The position numbers and the translations under genes were made by a program. Of a stretch of DNA of 64,000 bases, positions 1 through 15,700 are shown piece by piece. Source of the stretch: Tetrahymena thermophila SB210 (Eukaryota; Ciliophora; Oligohymenophorea; Hymenostomatida; Tetrahymenidae); assembly GCF_000189635.1 (NCBI RefSeq), contig NW_002476178.1:478725-542724 (forward strand), written 5' to 3'. Under the pieces are notes generated by a model. It was not told where the DNA came from, did not search any database, and saw nothing but the letters and a program-made list of their open reading frames with translations. Every line of letters starts with the position of its first letter. Positions within the stretch are counted from its first letter, which is position 1.

Positions 1-932
1 ATAAATTAAAACTCTGTAATGCTTTTGGCATATATATCTTTGCTTAAAGAATATAAATAAAGGTTTTTTTAACAAAATGACTATCGAATTCTTTGGTTAA
101 GAATCAAATTATCAGTAAAAATTTGCTAAATTCAATATTAATTTTATTAAGGAAGTGACTTCATTTATAAGAATTATTTTTTTATTATATGAATTAAATA
201 AGCGAACTATTTTTAATGGATAAATTTTATATCCCACTTTTTGAAAAAAACATTCAAAAAAATAAATTTATCTTAACATATTAATAAAATTGTTTAAATT
301 TTATTAGCTATATTGACATGATATATAATAAAATAATGGATTTAAATCATTAATAAATAATTTTAAGTTTAAAATGTTAAGTAAAAAGCATATTTATTTT
401 ATAAATCTTTTAGCATTTTTTATATAATTTATTAGTTAGGTATATTTATAAAATTATCTGATTGTGATGTTAAGTATTGGGGAAATATCTATTATATAAT
501 AATTATATTTAAATAATTCAATCTAATTAGGTTAATGTTTTTAAGATAAGAAGAAACTTTTTATTTTGGTACATAGAAAATTCATAGAATAATTTAATTT
601 AAAAATGTGATAGAAAAACAAATTGTATCTCAAAATTTTTTTCTATAGAATATTTTTAGAACAAATTATGAAAATATATGTAAATGTAAGTGTTATAGCT
701 ACTTTTAATCTCTTTTAAATGTCAAAAATATACTTAGAAAATAACTATAATTTAATTATTCAATAATCTACATAACTTTTTCTAAAGCCATTAAAAAATA
801 AATTATCTTATTATGAGTTAGCTATAACATGATAAAGTGATAGAAATATAGAGCCCTATTAGCACATTCAGTAAATTAATTTAAAATTTTAAGTTTTAAA
901 AAACAAAATTTAATATTTTAGGAAGTTAATAC
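1..932. other. Non-coding stretch left of the first gene
   Basis: Very AT-rich sequence with no frame showing coding composition in the ciliate code and no recognisable RNA gene. It probably contains the promoter and 5' UTR of the + strand gene starting at 933. No telomere is present at this end, so the window boundary is an arbitrary cut inside the chromosome. Confidence 0.6.
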
Positions 933-3123
933 ATGATATCGAGGAAATAAATAAACTATCTATAAGGAGATGAAGATACCCACAAAGATCTAGCTTTAAG
1001 TTCTATAGTTATAGGCTCTAATATTAATATAGAAAGAAACTAAGAATAAACTCCTTCAAATAATTCAAAAATCGAACAAAATAATGCCTAAAATAATGAA
1101 CAATTAAATGAATTTTTAGAAGATGTGTAGTATGATGATTAAAAGGGCTACTAAGTAAAAAGCTTGAATAAATTTGAAGAAAAGGAAGATATAGAAAATT
1201 AAAAAGATAGATATGAGTTATAAAGGCTTAGCACTACAGCAGGCTTATTGGAAGATGAATACTTTGGCGAAGACTCTGAAAAGAAATAAAATAAAAGAAG
1301 CAAATATATTAATCCAGATATGTTTAATAAATTAAGAGATCATCATGTTGATTGGGATTATAATGTATTTTTTGAGATATTTTGGTATCATATTTTAAAT
1401 TATATGCTTATTGGGCCTTTCGTCACATTGGTTTATTACAAAAAAAGAGTACTTATGCGAAATTTGCAATTTTGGGGCAATACTTAAGCATTTTACATAC
1501 AAACAACTTTTTTTATTTTTAACGTATTTATAATCACTCTTTACTTTACCTCTTCCAGTTAAAATATATACCTAGTAGAAATTATATTCACATTCTTTAT
1601 TATGATTCTTCGTTGCTATATTATAGCTTGCAAGTATATTTTTATAAATTAATTTATTTAACTAAATATTAAGCATATATTTTTTTTACAAGGTATGCAA
1701 CCCTTCATCCTGATAAAATCAAACTTTATAGAGATTATGTATTAGATGTAAAATTAACAATAACAGATTACTACCTTACAAACTGGAAAGATTAAGATGA
1801 TAAAACATTATATAGAGAGACTTATAATGCTCTATAAAGAGGAGAATTTGATCCATCTATGTTTTATATATCGTAAGTTATTATTAATACTTATTTAAAA
1901 AAACTAAACTCTTTAAAATTAAACAAATAAGATTTTTTGTTGAACCTTCTAAGTAAGCTGCTGATGAAATGAACGAACTGAATTAAAATATTAGTAAACA
2001 CCACTCTTATACTACAGTTAAATACTAGCCTAAATGCATTTTCCCTGTTTAATAGACATAATATTTTTATGGATATTCTGTACTTGGATATTTGATTAGA
2101 TAGTATAGTAAATAAAATCGTGGTTCATCTCAAATCCTTCAGGCACTTATATTAGCTGGAATCAGAACAGCTGGACCTATAATATATAGATATATATACA
2201 GAGAAAATTTTGAATTTAGAGGAATAGAAATTGCCTAACTAGTAGCTTTATCGATAAATACATTTTTTGGATATTTATTCTCTTTCGTATTTTTATTTTT
2301 TTACATTCGTGATATGAAACTCAAAGATTTTATGCTAAATTAATGTAAGTTAATGCTTTAAGTTAAAAAAATTCATCTAAGTGAGAAAAAAGTACTTCCA
2401 ACTGTTGATATTATAAACCCTTATTCATTAAAAGGTAAATTTTTTTAAAAATTATTAAATGGTAAATAATAATTTATTTATTATTAAGGTTGGTCAATTT
2501 TGAGAAGAATCTGTTTAGATTATGGCAAATAATATGTACTTAGAATGCAAGCTTATCTTACAATTTACTTTTTTTCTATTTTTATCACAACTATAATTCT
2601 TATTTTGTGGGTCTTAAAGATATATAAGCTTGATAACATATACCCTATTATGTGCTTATATGAACTTATTGTTACTTTTTCAATATTGCTAGCCATATTA
2701 TATTAAGGTTGCCTTTTAAATGAATGTTTTGAATATTATAAAAATACTCTAGGTGATCACAAGGTTTTATTTTTAGATATTATGAGAATGAAAAATGTTT
2801 ATTTTAAAGATTAAAATTTTGTTGCTTCAAATTTTGTTCTTAAAAAGAGCTTAACAAAAATTAAATAAATTTTAAAAATTTCTGATTAAACTAAAACCCA
2901 TGACGAAAATATTAATGACTATCTTAACTAGCTTATGAATAGCATATCTGATTGTGAAAATGAAGTTGATTAAGATTTTAGAAACTAACCTTTTACATTA
3001 TATGGTATTACCATCACTTTAACACTGTTTTAATAGTTAGTAATTGCTTTACTAACAGTTGTTGCTGGTTTTGTCCAAATTTATTTATTTATTAATAATA
3101 AAATTTCAACTTCATCATTATGA
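933..3123 (+). CDS. Multi-pass transmembrane protein of unknown function
   Basis: I do not recognise the family. Read in the ciliate code it has four exons (933-1633, 1693-1872, 1932-2434, 2489-3123) joined by GT..AG introns of 54-59 bases, all splice phases agreeing, giving 672 residues. The N-terminal ~140 residues are hydrophilic and Q/N/E/D-rich. Hydrophobic helices follow: about three in the first half (one around F-V-T-L-V-Y-Y, then F-F-I-F-N-V-F-I-I-T-L and I-I-F-T-F-F-I-M-I-L), more near L-I-L-A-G-I-R-T-A-G and F-G-Y-L-F-S-F-V-F-L-F-F, a pair in the third quarter (I-Y-F-F-S-I-F-I-T-T-I-I-L-I-L-W), and one at the C terminus. There is no signal peptide, no Cys-rich module and no channel or transporter signature that I can see. 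Large families of unnamed membrane proteins like this are usual in Tetrahymena. Start choice: first ATG of the open frame. The exon model is strong; the function is unknown. Confidence 0.8.
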
Positions 3124-3713
3124 AAAATTTTGTTCTATTTTAATTTAAATGTATATTAAATATATATATATATATATAATCTGTAAAATATAAAAGATAA
3201 TATAAAATTAATTTATAATCAATTTTGTCTAACTTCAATTTTAATGTATATAAATTGTAAAATATAAAAAAACAATACAAAATATATTTTTTATTTATTT
3301 TAAAATTAATAGTTTTCTTTCAAACTAAAAAACTATTCACTTTTGAAAAACTCAAAATAATCAAAAACTTCCTTAGCTATAAAAGGATAAATAAACCATA
3401 GAATATAAAGATTAATTATGAATATTTTTTTTATCAAAAAAAACTAGAGATATCAAAAAAATTTCTTTTTATCAAGTAAGATTGATTTACTAAATATTTA
3501 AAAAATGTTTCTTTTATTTGCAACTGACTGAAAAATAAATTTATAATTATTATAATTTTGAAATTTAATTGAAAGAAATTTACTTCTATTCTAAATTTAT
3601 TATTTTTAAATGTTTTTATTTGATTAAATGGATAAAATGTATTTTAAAAAATAAAAAAATAAAAATATAAAACAAATAATTTTCATATTTGCCTCAATCA
3701 TATCATACTATTT
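3124..3713. other. Convergent 3' intergenic spacer
   Basis: AT-rich spacer between two genes that end towards each other. It should hold both 3' UTRs and polyadenylation sites. A (TA)n run lies at about 3159-3178. Nothing else is visible. Confidence 0.6.
3159..3178. repeat. (TA)n microsatellite
   Basis: About ten TA dinucleotides just after the stop codon of the first gene, in its presumed 3' UTR or spacer. Confidence 0.85.
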
Positions 3714-6700
3714 TCATAGATTATCTTCTTTAATTTTTTCATTAAGAGGATTTATAGTAACTTCTTTTTTTTTATTTGGAATAATTCCAAAATCGTCATT
3801 CTATTAAGCAGCTTACTAGACTGAGGCATTTTAAATATCTTCTAAGTTAAGATTTGATTCATTTCTAATGTTAAAAATGTCTTAATTACTTTGATTTAAA
3901 ACATGAACTGTTTGTGCTTTTGGGCCACTTTTGAAGCATGTTCTTCTTGCTATGTATATAATTATAATCATTGCAAGAATAGCTGAAATACATAAGAATA
4001 TATAAAACCACATGACATTTCCATTAGTCTCAGATTGCTATGCGAGCTCTTACGGACTGCGACAAACTGTCATTCCTGAGTCATCAACTTGTGTTTATGT
4101 ATATCCTGGATTACATATACACAAATTAGTATTACTTTACATCTAAAATCCATCTTCAGTCCTACAAGTAATACAATTAGTTGCTTTTACTGAGCAAGTC
4201 TTACAAACTTGGTCACATTTAGATGCTGCTTTTTAACCTGATTCAAAATATCCAGCCATAGGAACACAAGCACCAGATTAAAGCTATCTAAAATTAGCTG
4301 CATCACAAATAGTGCAATTACTAAAGCTGCTGCATTCAGAACATGAAATAGGACATTATGAGCAAATACCTTAAGTGTTCATATAATATCCTGGCTTACA
4401 AATACATGATTGCTTATCTTATGAGACTATTAAATTGTTTGCACTTGAACAAGGTTAGCATATTGGTTATATGGTACCACCAGAGGAAACTTAATAAAAT
4501 CCATCTTTGCAATCACAAGTTTTAGTGACAGGATTTATAACTCTATTGTCAGTACTTCTGCATCCTTAACACATAGAGTAAGTAGAACATGAAAAGCATG
4601 TGGGACTACAAGGCTAGCATATTCTTACTGCCGGATTATCAGGTGAAACTACCTCATAAAAGCCAACTTAACAAGCACATGTATTGCTAGCTGTCAAGTA
4701 TCTCTTAGATTCAAGTGAGCAGCTAAGACAATTGTTTTCTGCTGATCCATTACATGTACTGCACTATTATTAATTTTTATTATTGTATTATTTTTCACTA
4801 CTCAAAATATTAATTAAGTTTAAATATATTATGAATACAAACGGTCTATTTGTTTGTTAAAGTGATTCCAAAAAAAAAATTTTGTCTTTTTTAAAAAATA
4901 TACTGTAAAGTGGCAAGGTTGGCATCTCTAAATTCCTAATTGAGAATAATAGCCATTCTAGCAATCGCATGTCTATTTAACTTAATTATACTACCTAAAA
5001 TAGTTGACTGAGTCACAGCTGGTGCATGAATTCTAAATATTTTTAAATGAAATTAATTAAATTATTAAAGGGTTGTTTTAAAATGTACAGCATCTCCTTT
5101 CTGGCAAGTCTTACAAGTAAAGTTACATGGAGCACAAAGAGGAGAAAGTGTATCATCATAATATCCATCGTTGCAATCACATCTATTTGTTCCACTGTTG
5201 TATGTTCTTTAATTTGAAGCACTGCAAGATGTGCAGGCATTAGATGCTGTAGAAGAAGAACAAGCTTAACAACCTAATTATTTTTAATACCGTTAATACC
5301 AATCATTTATTTAGTAATATTTTACTGTAATGGCAAGGTCCACATCTTGCTTAATTTGGAATATTAAAGGTACCATCAATGCATTAACATAATCCTGTTA
5401 CAGAATTATAAATACGATTGTTTTGACTCAAGTTGCATGTGAGACAATTACTTGGTCCTGCTCCTTAACAAGTCTAACAAGAAAGGTCACAAGCAAGACA
5501 AGATTAAGATACTGCATCATCATAAAATCCATCTATACAACTGCATTTTTTTAAAGGTGCTACATAGTTTCTATGTACATTTACTTGGCAATCTAAGCAA
5601 TCATTTGGGCCTTATTAATCACAAGACCTACAAGAGTAATGACACTTTTAACAAACTGCTGTATTAGCATCAAAATACCCAGTAGTACATCCGCATTAGT
5701 TACCATTTTACTATCTTTAGCTATTTGCTAAATCGCAGCTAAGGCAGTTATTAGAATTAGGTCCATTGCATGTAAGACAGCTTTTTAATTTATCAATCAA
5801 TAAATTAAATTGATTTTTAACAAGAATTTTAAATGTTTTAATTTTGATACTATTTCAGTGATGTAAATTAATTCAATAATTACCTGTAATGACAAGGAGC
5901 ACATTAACTTTTTCCAGGAATATTGTAAAATCCATTGCTGCATTAACATTAATTTCCAACAAGAGTTCTATTTTTCAAAATTAACAAATTTTTATTTATT
6001 AGAAAATAAATTGCTTTCTTACCTATTATCAGTATTACTGCATAATGAGCATTATGTTGCTAATGGACCAGTGCATTAAAGACATGATCTTATTATATAT
6101 AAAAATATTTATTTATATCCTCTTTGAAAAAATAAGTTTACGGGTCACAAGGCTAGCAAATAGAATTGTTACTATAATATCTATTAGCACAAACACAAGT
6201 GTTTGTTTAAGGAGATAATATTTGACTTGAGTCACAAGCAGTACATTATTTTGCATTGCCATAGCATTGCAAACAATTACTATCGCATGGTAAACATTTT
6301 TAACTTCCTGTATCAAAATAATATCCAGATATACATCTACATGTGTTATCTGGCATTAATTAACGGAATTGATTAGCATCACATGCTGTGCAAGAAGAAG
6401 GGCCTGCACCATTACATGACAAGCAAGTTACATCACATTGTATGCATGCAGGTTAATTACCTTCGAAGTACCCATTAATACAGTTGCAACTATTTCCACT
6501 TTATATTCTATTATTAGCAGCACTGCATGAAAGACATTTACTCGTATTTGTTGGATCACAAGTTTTGCACCTAAAATCACATTTTTAGCATGCTTAAGTT
6601 AAACTTTTATCAAAGTAGCCATCGTTACAAAGACATTGATTATTAACTAATGTTCTATTAGATCCTATAGGACAAGATGTACAACTGTATTGAGTGTTAG

Positions 6701-9700
6701 ATGTGCACTAAAGACTTTATTTAAATAGCTTAATTAATTTATATTAAGTGCAAATTGTAAATACCAAGAATAGTGGCAACTAGAACATAACTTTGTATCT
6801 ATAATATCAAATAAGTTTGATTAGCATTGGCACTAGTTATTAATCAGAACTCTTTACATTGAGCTATCACAACTTGTGCATTGGTTATAGTTAGGTCCAT
6901 TGCAAGTGAGACATTTCTTGAGTTTATAAATATAATCAAAAAATTGTATAATTTATATAAAAACTTACATAGTGACAGCTTACACATTTTGCATTATTTG
7001 TGCCTATTGAAAAATAACCAACAGCGCATGGGCAAGTTTATCCAATTTAGACTCTATAAAAAAAATTTTTACTTTAAATATTTTATATTTAATATTTTAA
7101 TATTACCTGTTATTCGTAGGATCACAGCTTAGGCATTATGATGGAGAACTTCCACTACAAGTTAAGCAACTCCTAAATATTATTGTTATTAATATTATAA
7201 AATTTAAATTGAAAAATTAATATAAAAAATTAATTACGGATCACAAGGCTAGCAAACAGGATTACCTGGAATTTCGTAAAAACCTGTTTTACAAGGGCAA
7301 TTGCTACCTAGCAAAACCCTGTTATTTACAGCATTACAAGATAAGCATTAATTTGTAGTTATTGGTAAAGTGCTATCACAGGAAGCGCAACTAATAAATT
7401 TAAATTAATTTAACTATCATTTATTTTAAGAAAATTTACCTAAAATGGCATTGCTAACAAGCTTTTTAGTTAGGTATATCCATATATCCTGTGATACATT
7501 AACAATAGGTACCATTTTATTATCTAAAACTATTAGCATCACATGTCAAACAAGCATTGTTTGAACTACCAGTTATATCATTACATGTTTTACATGAGTA
7601 GTGACAAGAAGCACATTAAGAGGTATTACTATCAATATTATAATATCCAGCTAAACAAGCACATTATCCATTTTAAAAAGTTCTAAAATTAAGAGAACTA
7701 CACTATGTACAGTCTTAAAATGTACTTGCTTTACATTAAGAACAAGAAGCATGACAAGGTTAGCATACAGGCTCACTTAAACCTACATCTTCAAAATATC
7801 CAGGCTTGCAATCACATCTCCCCGTAACATAATTTAATTAACGATTGCTAGCAGGATCACATGTCAAGCATTCTTAATTGACTGAGTCACGAACACATGT
7901 TTTACAACTGTTTTAATTTAAAGATTAATTTTTTAGTTTAGAATTTTTTTTCAAAATGTATTTTTAAGCAAAATATAATTTTAAAATTCGTAATAAAGTT
8001 TTTATAAAAAATATGTTATATAGCAAAAGTAAAAAATATTTTTTATTTTTTCTTAATTTATAAAAGTTTGTAAAATTGGATTAAAGAATTTATTTTTGGT
8101 AAAAATTTTTAATTTTTTTTGAAATGTTCTTGCTTGATTAAAAAGTAAGTTTTAAAAAATAAAAGTTAATTAATATTTTAGCTTTGAAATAATAAATAAA
8201 AACACATTTTTAATTTAAATTTATTTAATTAGTTCATTAAATTAAAATTTAAAAATATTACTCATAAGGACAAGTTTTACATTAATACTATCCTGCAGCA
8301 TCGAAATAACCTACCATGCAATTACAAGAAAAAGTTATTCCATTACTATTTAAAGTACCTTAAACTCTAAAAGCTGTACTTTCACAAGAAGTACAATCAT
8401 ATTATCCTGGACCAGTACAATATTGACAACTATAATGGCATTTAAGGCACTGTTTATTTGGATAAACAGAATAATAATTTGGATTACATACACAGAGATT
8501 GTGAATATTTCCTTACTAATCTGTAACATTCTGTAAAGTTCTAGATTAAATTAAAAAATAAAAAATCTTTAAAATTATATATAATTATACCTCGTAGAAT
8601 CGCATGTTTAACAATCAATACCGGTTTAAGAGCAAGTGCTGCATGACCTTTTCAAAAAAGTTTATAAAATTTATTTTAATATAAAAAAATCTAAAATACC
8701 AGTCACAAGATACACATAATTGATTTGAATTATCATCATAAGTTCCATCAATACAAATACATGTTCCTCCATTTATTTTACGTCCTTAATTAATATCACA
8801 TGTCAAGCAATCGGTTTAATTGGGACCGTTACATGATTAGCAAGAATAATGACATTTTAGACAAGTAGGATTACTGATGTTTACAGGATCTACATAATAA
8901 CCTAACTTACAATCACATTTTTTTGTAGAGGTATTTAGCTATCTATTATTAGAATCAGAGCAGCTAGTACATTTTGTTGAACTGCTACTACATGTCTTAC
9001 ACCTTGCATCGCAAACTTAACAATTGGTTCCATCATCGTAATATCCTGGTAAGCATAAACACTAGTTATTTTGAAGGTATCTAAACTAACTAGATCTACA
9101 GCTTAGACAAGCATACGAATTGTTTTATTATAAACATGTTAAACATTTTGGGCTACACTTTATACATTGCGAATAAGTAGGATTTTAAGTATCTTCACTA
9201 TAACCATCCATGCAATCACAAGTACCAGTAGTCATACCAGTAATCTAATTAAAATTTCTATATAGATTTTAACCGTTAATTAAGGATGTACAATCTAAAC
9301 ATTAATTTTTTAATGGTCCTTAACACGACTTTGGACAACTCTTATCACATTATTAACAATTACCATCCCCTACATCATAATATCCAGTTTGACAATTACA
9401 ATTTGGAAGAACTCTATTATTTCCAAAGCAACTTTTGCATTAACCTGTTTACTTATCACAATCCGGACATACACTAGGACATTTTTAGCATACATCTTAA
9501 TTGCTAATATCTAAGCTAAAATATCCATTCTAACAAATACATTTATGGCTTGAAGAATCCAGAGTTCTATTATAATTATTAAATATAATTTTCATCAGTT
9601 TTTAAGTTATTGTGAAATAATTACCTGTTTTTTGAACTATCACAAGTTAGACAAGATCCAGTTGTATCCTAGCATGTAACACACTAAGGATCACATTAAA

Positions 9701-12700
9701 TGCATTGAGTAGCTCCATCATCATAATATCCATTTATACAATCACAATTTTAAGAAAGCGGATTGTAAACTCTATTATCACTTAATAAGCAAGATGTACA
9801 AACATTTGGTGAACCTTAAAGGCATTATGCACATTTATAATTACAAGGTACACAATTTTAATTTTTACCATCATCATAATAATAGTTTTAACATGGGCAA
9901 AGTGGTATTTATCCATTTAATCTAAATGAACCAGCAGCTGGACATGTCAAACAATTGTAGTTATTTGGTCCATCACAAGTAGCGCAAGAGTAATGGCATG
10001 CTTAACATTTAGGTTTATATGCTTCATAGAATGCATTTTTGCATGGGCAAGTTTACTAAGCACCAGAAGTTTGTAACTTTTTATAAAAAAAATTAGTATT
10101 AGTAATTAATTAAATTTGTTTAATTTTAAATGATATTTTATTTATTTTTCTCAAAATTTTAAAATTTTTTATTTTTTAATAAATTTTTATGTTTAAAATA
10201 ACGAATAATTGTGATAAAATAGTCAACACAAAGTGCAACCTTAAGTTATAATTAATAAATTAGAGATGCTCAAGAAAAATTAAAATCTATAAATAATATG
10301 CATATCATGATTAGTGAAAGAAAAATTTTCTTTTAGCTTACAAATTAACTTATTTTGGTATTTTAAATTTTTAGGTGGTTTAAAAAAATTAGATGAGCTA
10401 AATTTGATAATGTAGAGTTTTATAAAAGCATATTTTAAAAATTAAGTTTTGAAAAAATTATTTTTTTTTTCATTCCTGCTTATTATTTATGGATAAGCTA
10501 CAAAGTTTTATATCAAATAAATAATCTTATTTTTTTAATTTTAATGAAAAATTATTTTTTTGTTAAAATATTTTTTTACATTTCTTGTTGAATCACAGGT
10601 TAAACATTAATTATAATTAGGACCACTACAAGTTTAACAGCTGATATCACAATTAGTGCATAATGCAGTTCCTGACGAAGCTTAATAATTTGGTTTACAA
10701 TTACATTATCCAGGACCAGGATTAGGTGCAGTCGATAACTCTCTGTTCATATCTGGATCACAAGTCATGCACTAAGTATTCGATCCTCCTTAGCAAGTTA
10801 AGCTTTAATAATATTTTAATTATATTTTGAAAACATAAAAAACTTTACCAAGTATAATGGCACTAAACACATTCAATTGGATTTATTGTTGATTCAAATA
10901 AATTAGCTACACAATTACATGTTCCTGTTTAGTCGCTTTTAGCTGGATTGAATTAGAATATCCTAGTATAGTGAGCACAAGTCAAACAGTTATCTACTTA
11001 ATTATTATTTAAGCATGTTCCACAACTATGGTGACAAGGTAGGCAAGAATTAAGATGACCAGGCTAAGGATTCAAATAATATCCATTAGGACATGTACAA
11101 ACTCCATTTTTTAGAATCATTAAAGGATCAGAGCAAGAAAGACAAGTGTTTAAATTACTGCATAGTTTGCAGGATAAATTGCATTATTTACATGATTTGC
11201 TGATTGGATCATCATAATATTATTATTTACATGTACAAATAAATGTATTAGGATCAACAACTGTGTTCTAAATTAATGAATGAAAGTTAATACTTTTATA
11301 ATTTTTATAATAATATTTACTTAATCTCTATCAACTGGGCATGTAAGACATTAGCTAACACCAGGACCAGTACAAGAAGCACACGAGTAATGGCATTGCT
11401 AACAAGCTCCAGTTCCTATTTAGTCATAATATCCATCATTGCATTTACAAAGATAATCAGGAGTTAAAGTACTTTAATTAAATATTTTTTTATTTTTTAA
11501 AAATAATTAATATATTTCAAATATTTATTTAAATACCGGTTAAATGTATTATCACATACTGTGCAAACATTTATAAATTTTTTGGTAGGATCTGAAAGTT
11601 AAACTTAACAACCAGTTGGGCAATAGTATGGACAAGGCAGACACTAAGTACCATCATCTAAAGGAAATTAAGGAGGGCAATTACATGTATTAGAACCTAT
11701 AACTCTAAGGCTTTTTGGATCACAAGATTTACAATTAGTACTAGTTGTAGTGCATTCTAAGCATTTTGAGTCACATTACAAACATTTACTTGTATCTGTA
11801 GGAGAAGAGAAATACCCAAATGGGCATTTAACACATTAACTTAGGAATCCATAATCAGAATAATTTTCAGCTAAACATTAGCAATTATGTGTTGCATCTC
11901 TTTTTAATGGTTTAAAATAGAAAAAATAAGGTTATTTTACTAAAACGAAAAAATTGAATAACTTGAAATAAAATTAATTGTACAAAACATAAAATATATT
12001 TAATTTAAAAAAATATCTAATTAGAAATCAAATAGCTATAATTCATATTAAAATGAATAAAAACTTCAATCAACAATAGAAATAAAGTTTTAAGAAGTAT
12101 TTTTGCTAAATATTTAAAATATTATTATTTAATTAAAATTTACCTGTCACTTTTACAAGTTAAGCACGAAATACCATCAGAACAAGTCAAGCAATCTATT
12201 AAATATTTAAAATTTATTTCTAATACTTTAATTATAAAAAAATTACTGTTTTTGCATTGTTTACAAACCATGTTTGTCCCATCATCGTAGTATCCATGTT
12301 AACAGACACAAGTAGAACCTTAAAGTATTCTAAAACTTTAATGATCACATTATGTACATACAGTGTGATCATTGTTTGAGCATCTAAAGCAAGGATAATT
12401 ACATAAGACACAATTACCTGAAGCGTCTTATCCATATCCAGGCAAACATAGGCACTGGGTTCCATATAAGTAACGGTTTTATGTTGAATCACATGATAGA
12501 CATGTTTTCAGATCAGATAGGCAAGTTTTACAAAATTTGGTAGGGTCACAACTATTTAGTTAACATTGGTCTGTGTTTATAATATGTGAATCTGGATTGC
12601 ATTAGCAAGTATTGTTTGATTATAATAATAGTTAATTAGAACATTATAAGCAAAAGGTGGCTGAGTTAACGCATCTTTTACATCCGCTATTACATATTTA

Positions 12701-15700
12701 ACAGACATTTTCAAGCTTAAAATATCCATCTTTGCAATTTTAACAATAACCATTTGAAAAATTCATATTTGAATCAATACAACTTTGGCATTGATTAGCT
12801 TAAGGTCCTGTGCAGCTAAAGCAAGCTTTTAGTTTTAAAAGTTATTTTTTTTTAACAAAATAAATATTAAAATTAATGAATTTTACAAGGATGACATAGC
12901 AAGCAAATATAATTTTGAACTAAATAAGTTGATGTTACACAATCACAAGTTCCTGTAGCGGCATTAAGCTTTCTAATATTTTTATTTTTACTTTAAATTT
13001 AAAGAATATAGAAATAAAATATTATTACCTGTTTTAAGATTGATAGCAATCAGTACAATTGTTATTGTTTGAACCAGTACACGTTTTACAAGTAGGATCA
13101 CATTTATATGTTAAGCATCCTGTGTGGTCACATGTTAAACAGTTTGCAGCACAAGGACTGCAACTACCACTATTGTTATAAAAACCACTAACACACTAGC
13201 AAATACCATTGATATCAAATTAAGCATTTGGCAAACATTATATACATTAGGTGGATGTACACGTTTAACATAGTTATTATGAACATTACTGACATTTATT
13301 TCCATCAAAATAGTACTAATTATTGCAATAACATTTACCTGGAGAAGTACCAACCATGTAACTATTTGCTGCACAAGCTATGCATATACTAGCATCAAAA
13401 ACGCATCCTTATGTATCACATGTATTGCTGCATGGTAAGCACTAACCATTTAAAAAATAATGCCCAGCAGCACATTTACAGGTGTTGTCTGCTTATAATG
13501 TCAAAGAATAGTTACATGATGTGCATTAATTTTATTGCTAGCCACTACAGCTATTACATGTATAGTGGCATGTAATACAACTTGTACCATTATCATAATA
13601 TCCTGAAGGGCAAGAACAGTTATTACCATTTAGTACTAACTGAATACCATTTTCTATGATGCAAGATGTACATTTACCTAAATTAGCTTTAGAACATGAA
13701 GCACACTTTGCTGATGTGCACTATAAGCATTTAGTAGAAGTTGAATCTTCTGCATACCCACTTATACACACGCATTAAGCATTCGAATTTAAAATCCTAT
13801 TTTAAGTAGCATCACAACTAGTACATTAAGTGCTTGAGTTTTCACAAGAATTACAGTACTAAGAGCATTAGCTGCAAGTTCCTTCACTTGTTCTATAATA
13901 TCCTGGTGAACAATTGCATAACCCTGTATTAGGATCAAGTGTTGAATATGCAGGGTAATTGCTGCATGTTAAACATTAATTACTAAAAGGTCCATTACAA
14001 GTATTACAGCTAGCATGGCACTTTTAGCAAATCTAATTTATTGAATCTAAGTAATAACCATCTTTACATGCACATGTTGGTGGAGATTAAACAATTAGAG
14101 GATTGTATGGATTGCAGGTAATGCATTACGACAAACTACTACAAGAAGAACAATTAAAATTACATCTGATACAGTTAGAAGTATCATAAAAGTAACCTAA
14201 AGGACAGTTAGAACATTAAGAACTAACTAGTTAATATCCACTGTAGCATTAAATACATGAACTTGTTTAAGTTGAACTACATACTGAACAATTTTGATCA
14301 GCACATTTAATGCAATTTTCATCGTTATCTTCAAAGTATCCTTATCTGCAAGAACAGTTATAACCCTTTCCATAAATTCTATTTTTTGTTACATCACAAG
14401 CAGTACAAAAATTGCTTTAAAGACATCCAACACATTTTTTAGAGCACTAAGTAGAAAGTAAACTAGCTATATAAATTAGAATATTAATTAATTTTTTTCT
14501 TGATTTAGTCTTCAATAAAACTATCTTTAAAATATAGCAGTTCCTGCTTTAAAAATATATTATTCAATAAATTTTTTTGTTCTAAATCTTAATTATTTAC
14601 TTTATATTTATTTTTTAAATGCTTACCATAATTAATCAAAATACAGAAAACTTATTTCAAATTAATTTTGAGAGTAAAAAAATTTTTTGTAAATATGTTT
14701 TAATTTAAATATATTTAATTTGTTTTTATAAAATTTAAATTTATTACAGTTTATCACACTTGAACTACTTGAATTCATCACAATAGTTTTAGTTCTTATA
14801 TTATAATTAGCAAATTGATTAATACCAGCAGTGATATCTTCATTCGCCAACAATAGCTTGCTTTATTAACCTGTTAAAATATTATACTCTATCAAATAAG
14901 TAGAGAGCCCAGGGTCAACATATATCTAAATAAGCACATATCCCTATGATTAATAACTTGATATAAAATGAAATAAAATTAAAATTTTTAATTTACATAT
15001 GAGAACTCTAGATAAACAGTTTATGAAATTAATATAGCTGATGAGATAGTTGCAGTTGATGGAGAGATTGGAAATACTTTATTAAAAATTATTAAATAAA
15101 TGTATAAATTACTTAAAATAAAATATTACTTTGACATTACATAGGAGTATAATAACAACTAATAATATATTCTGTTAGCTAGTTTAAAGAAATTAATATA
15201 TTATTTTTGGCTGTTAAAATTAATATACCTATCCGTAGACATATGATACGCTAGTAGGTTAGTTAGAAAGAGTAGTTGTTGCTATTGAGTTTTAACTAGC
15301 ATCTAATACTAAAATATTAAAAAATAAATTGCAAAATACTTTTTTAAATTAAAAAATTACAATGTAGTTTATGAATAGAATCTATTACAAACCATTATGA
15401 TTTTTATTTCCATAATCCAATAAATACTATTTAACTAACAGAAGTGACTGTTATTGTATTTACAGTAGCTAAGTTTGATAATTGAACACCTTTAATAATT
15501 TTGAAGGGTAAAACTTTAAATTATCATGTAAGAATGATAAAAATTTACTTTAGATTTTTGCTTTACCTTCTGCCCAAAACAAAGTCTATTTAGAAAAATT
15601 ATTTTAAAATTGTTAATTTTGATGTAATTAATAAATAATAAGTTATAAATGACTTTTAACATATTAAATTATTTTTAAATCAAAAATTACATCTAAACTT

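Noticed and set aside
10080-10585. Gene boundary within the left cysteine-rich gene
   Set aside because: No signal peptide starts on one side and no transmembrane tail ends on the other, and Cys modules continue in phase, so it is better read as an intron.
4000-14450. Regular ~150-base periodicity, considered as a CRISPR or satellite array
   Set aside because: The periodicity is at the protein level (Cys modules); the DNA units are diverged with no identical repeats, and the organism is a eukaryote.
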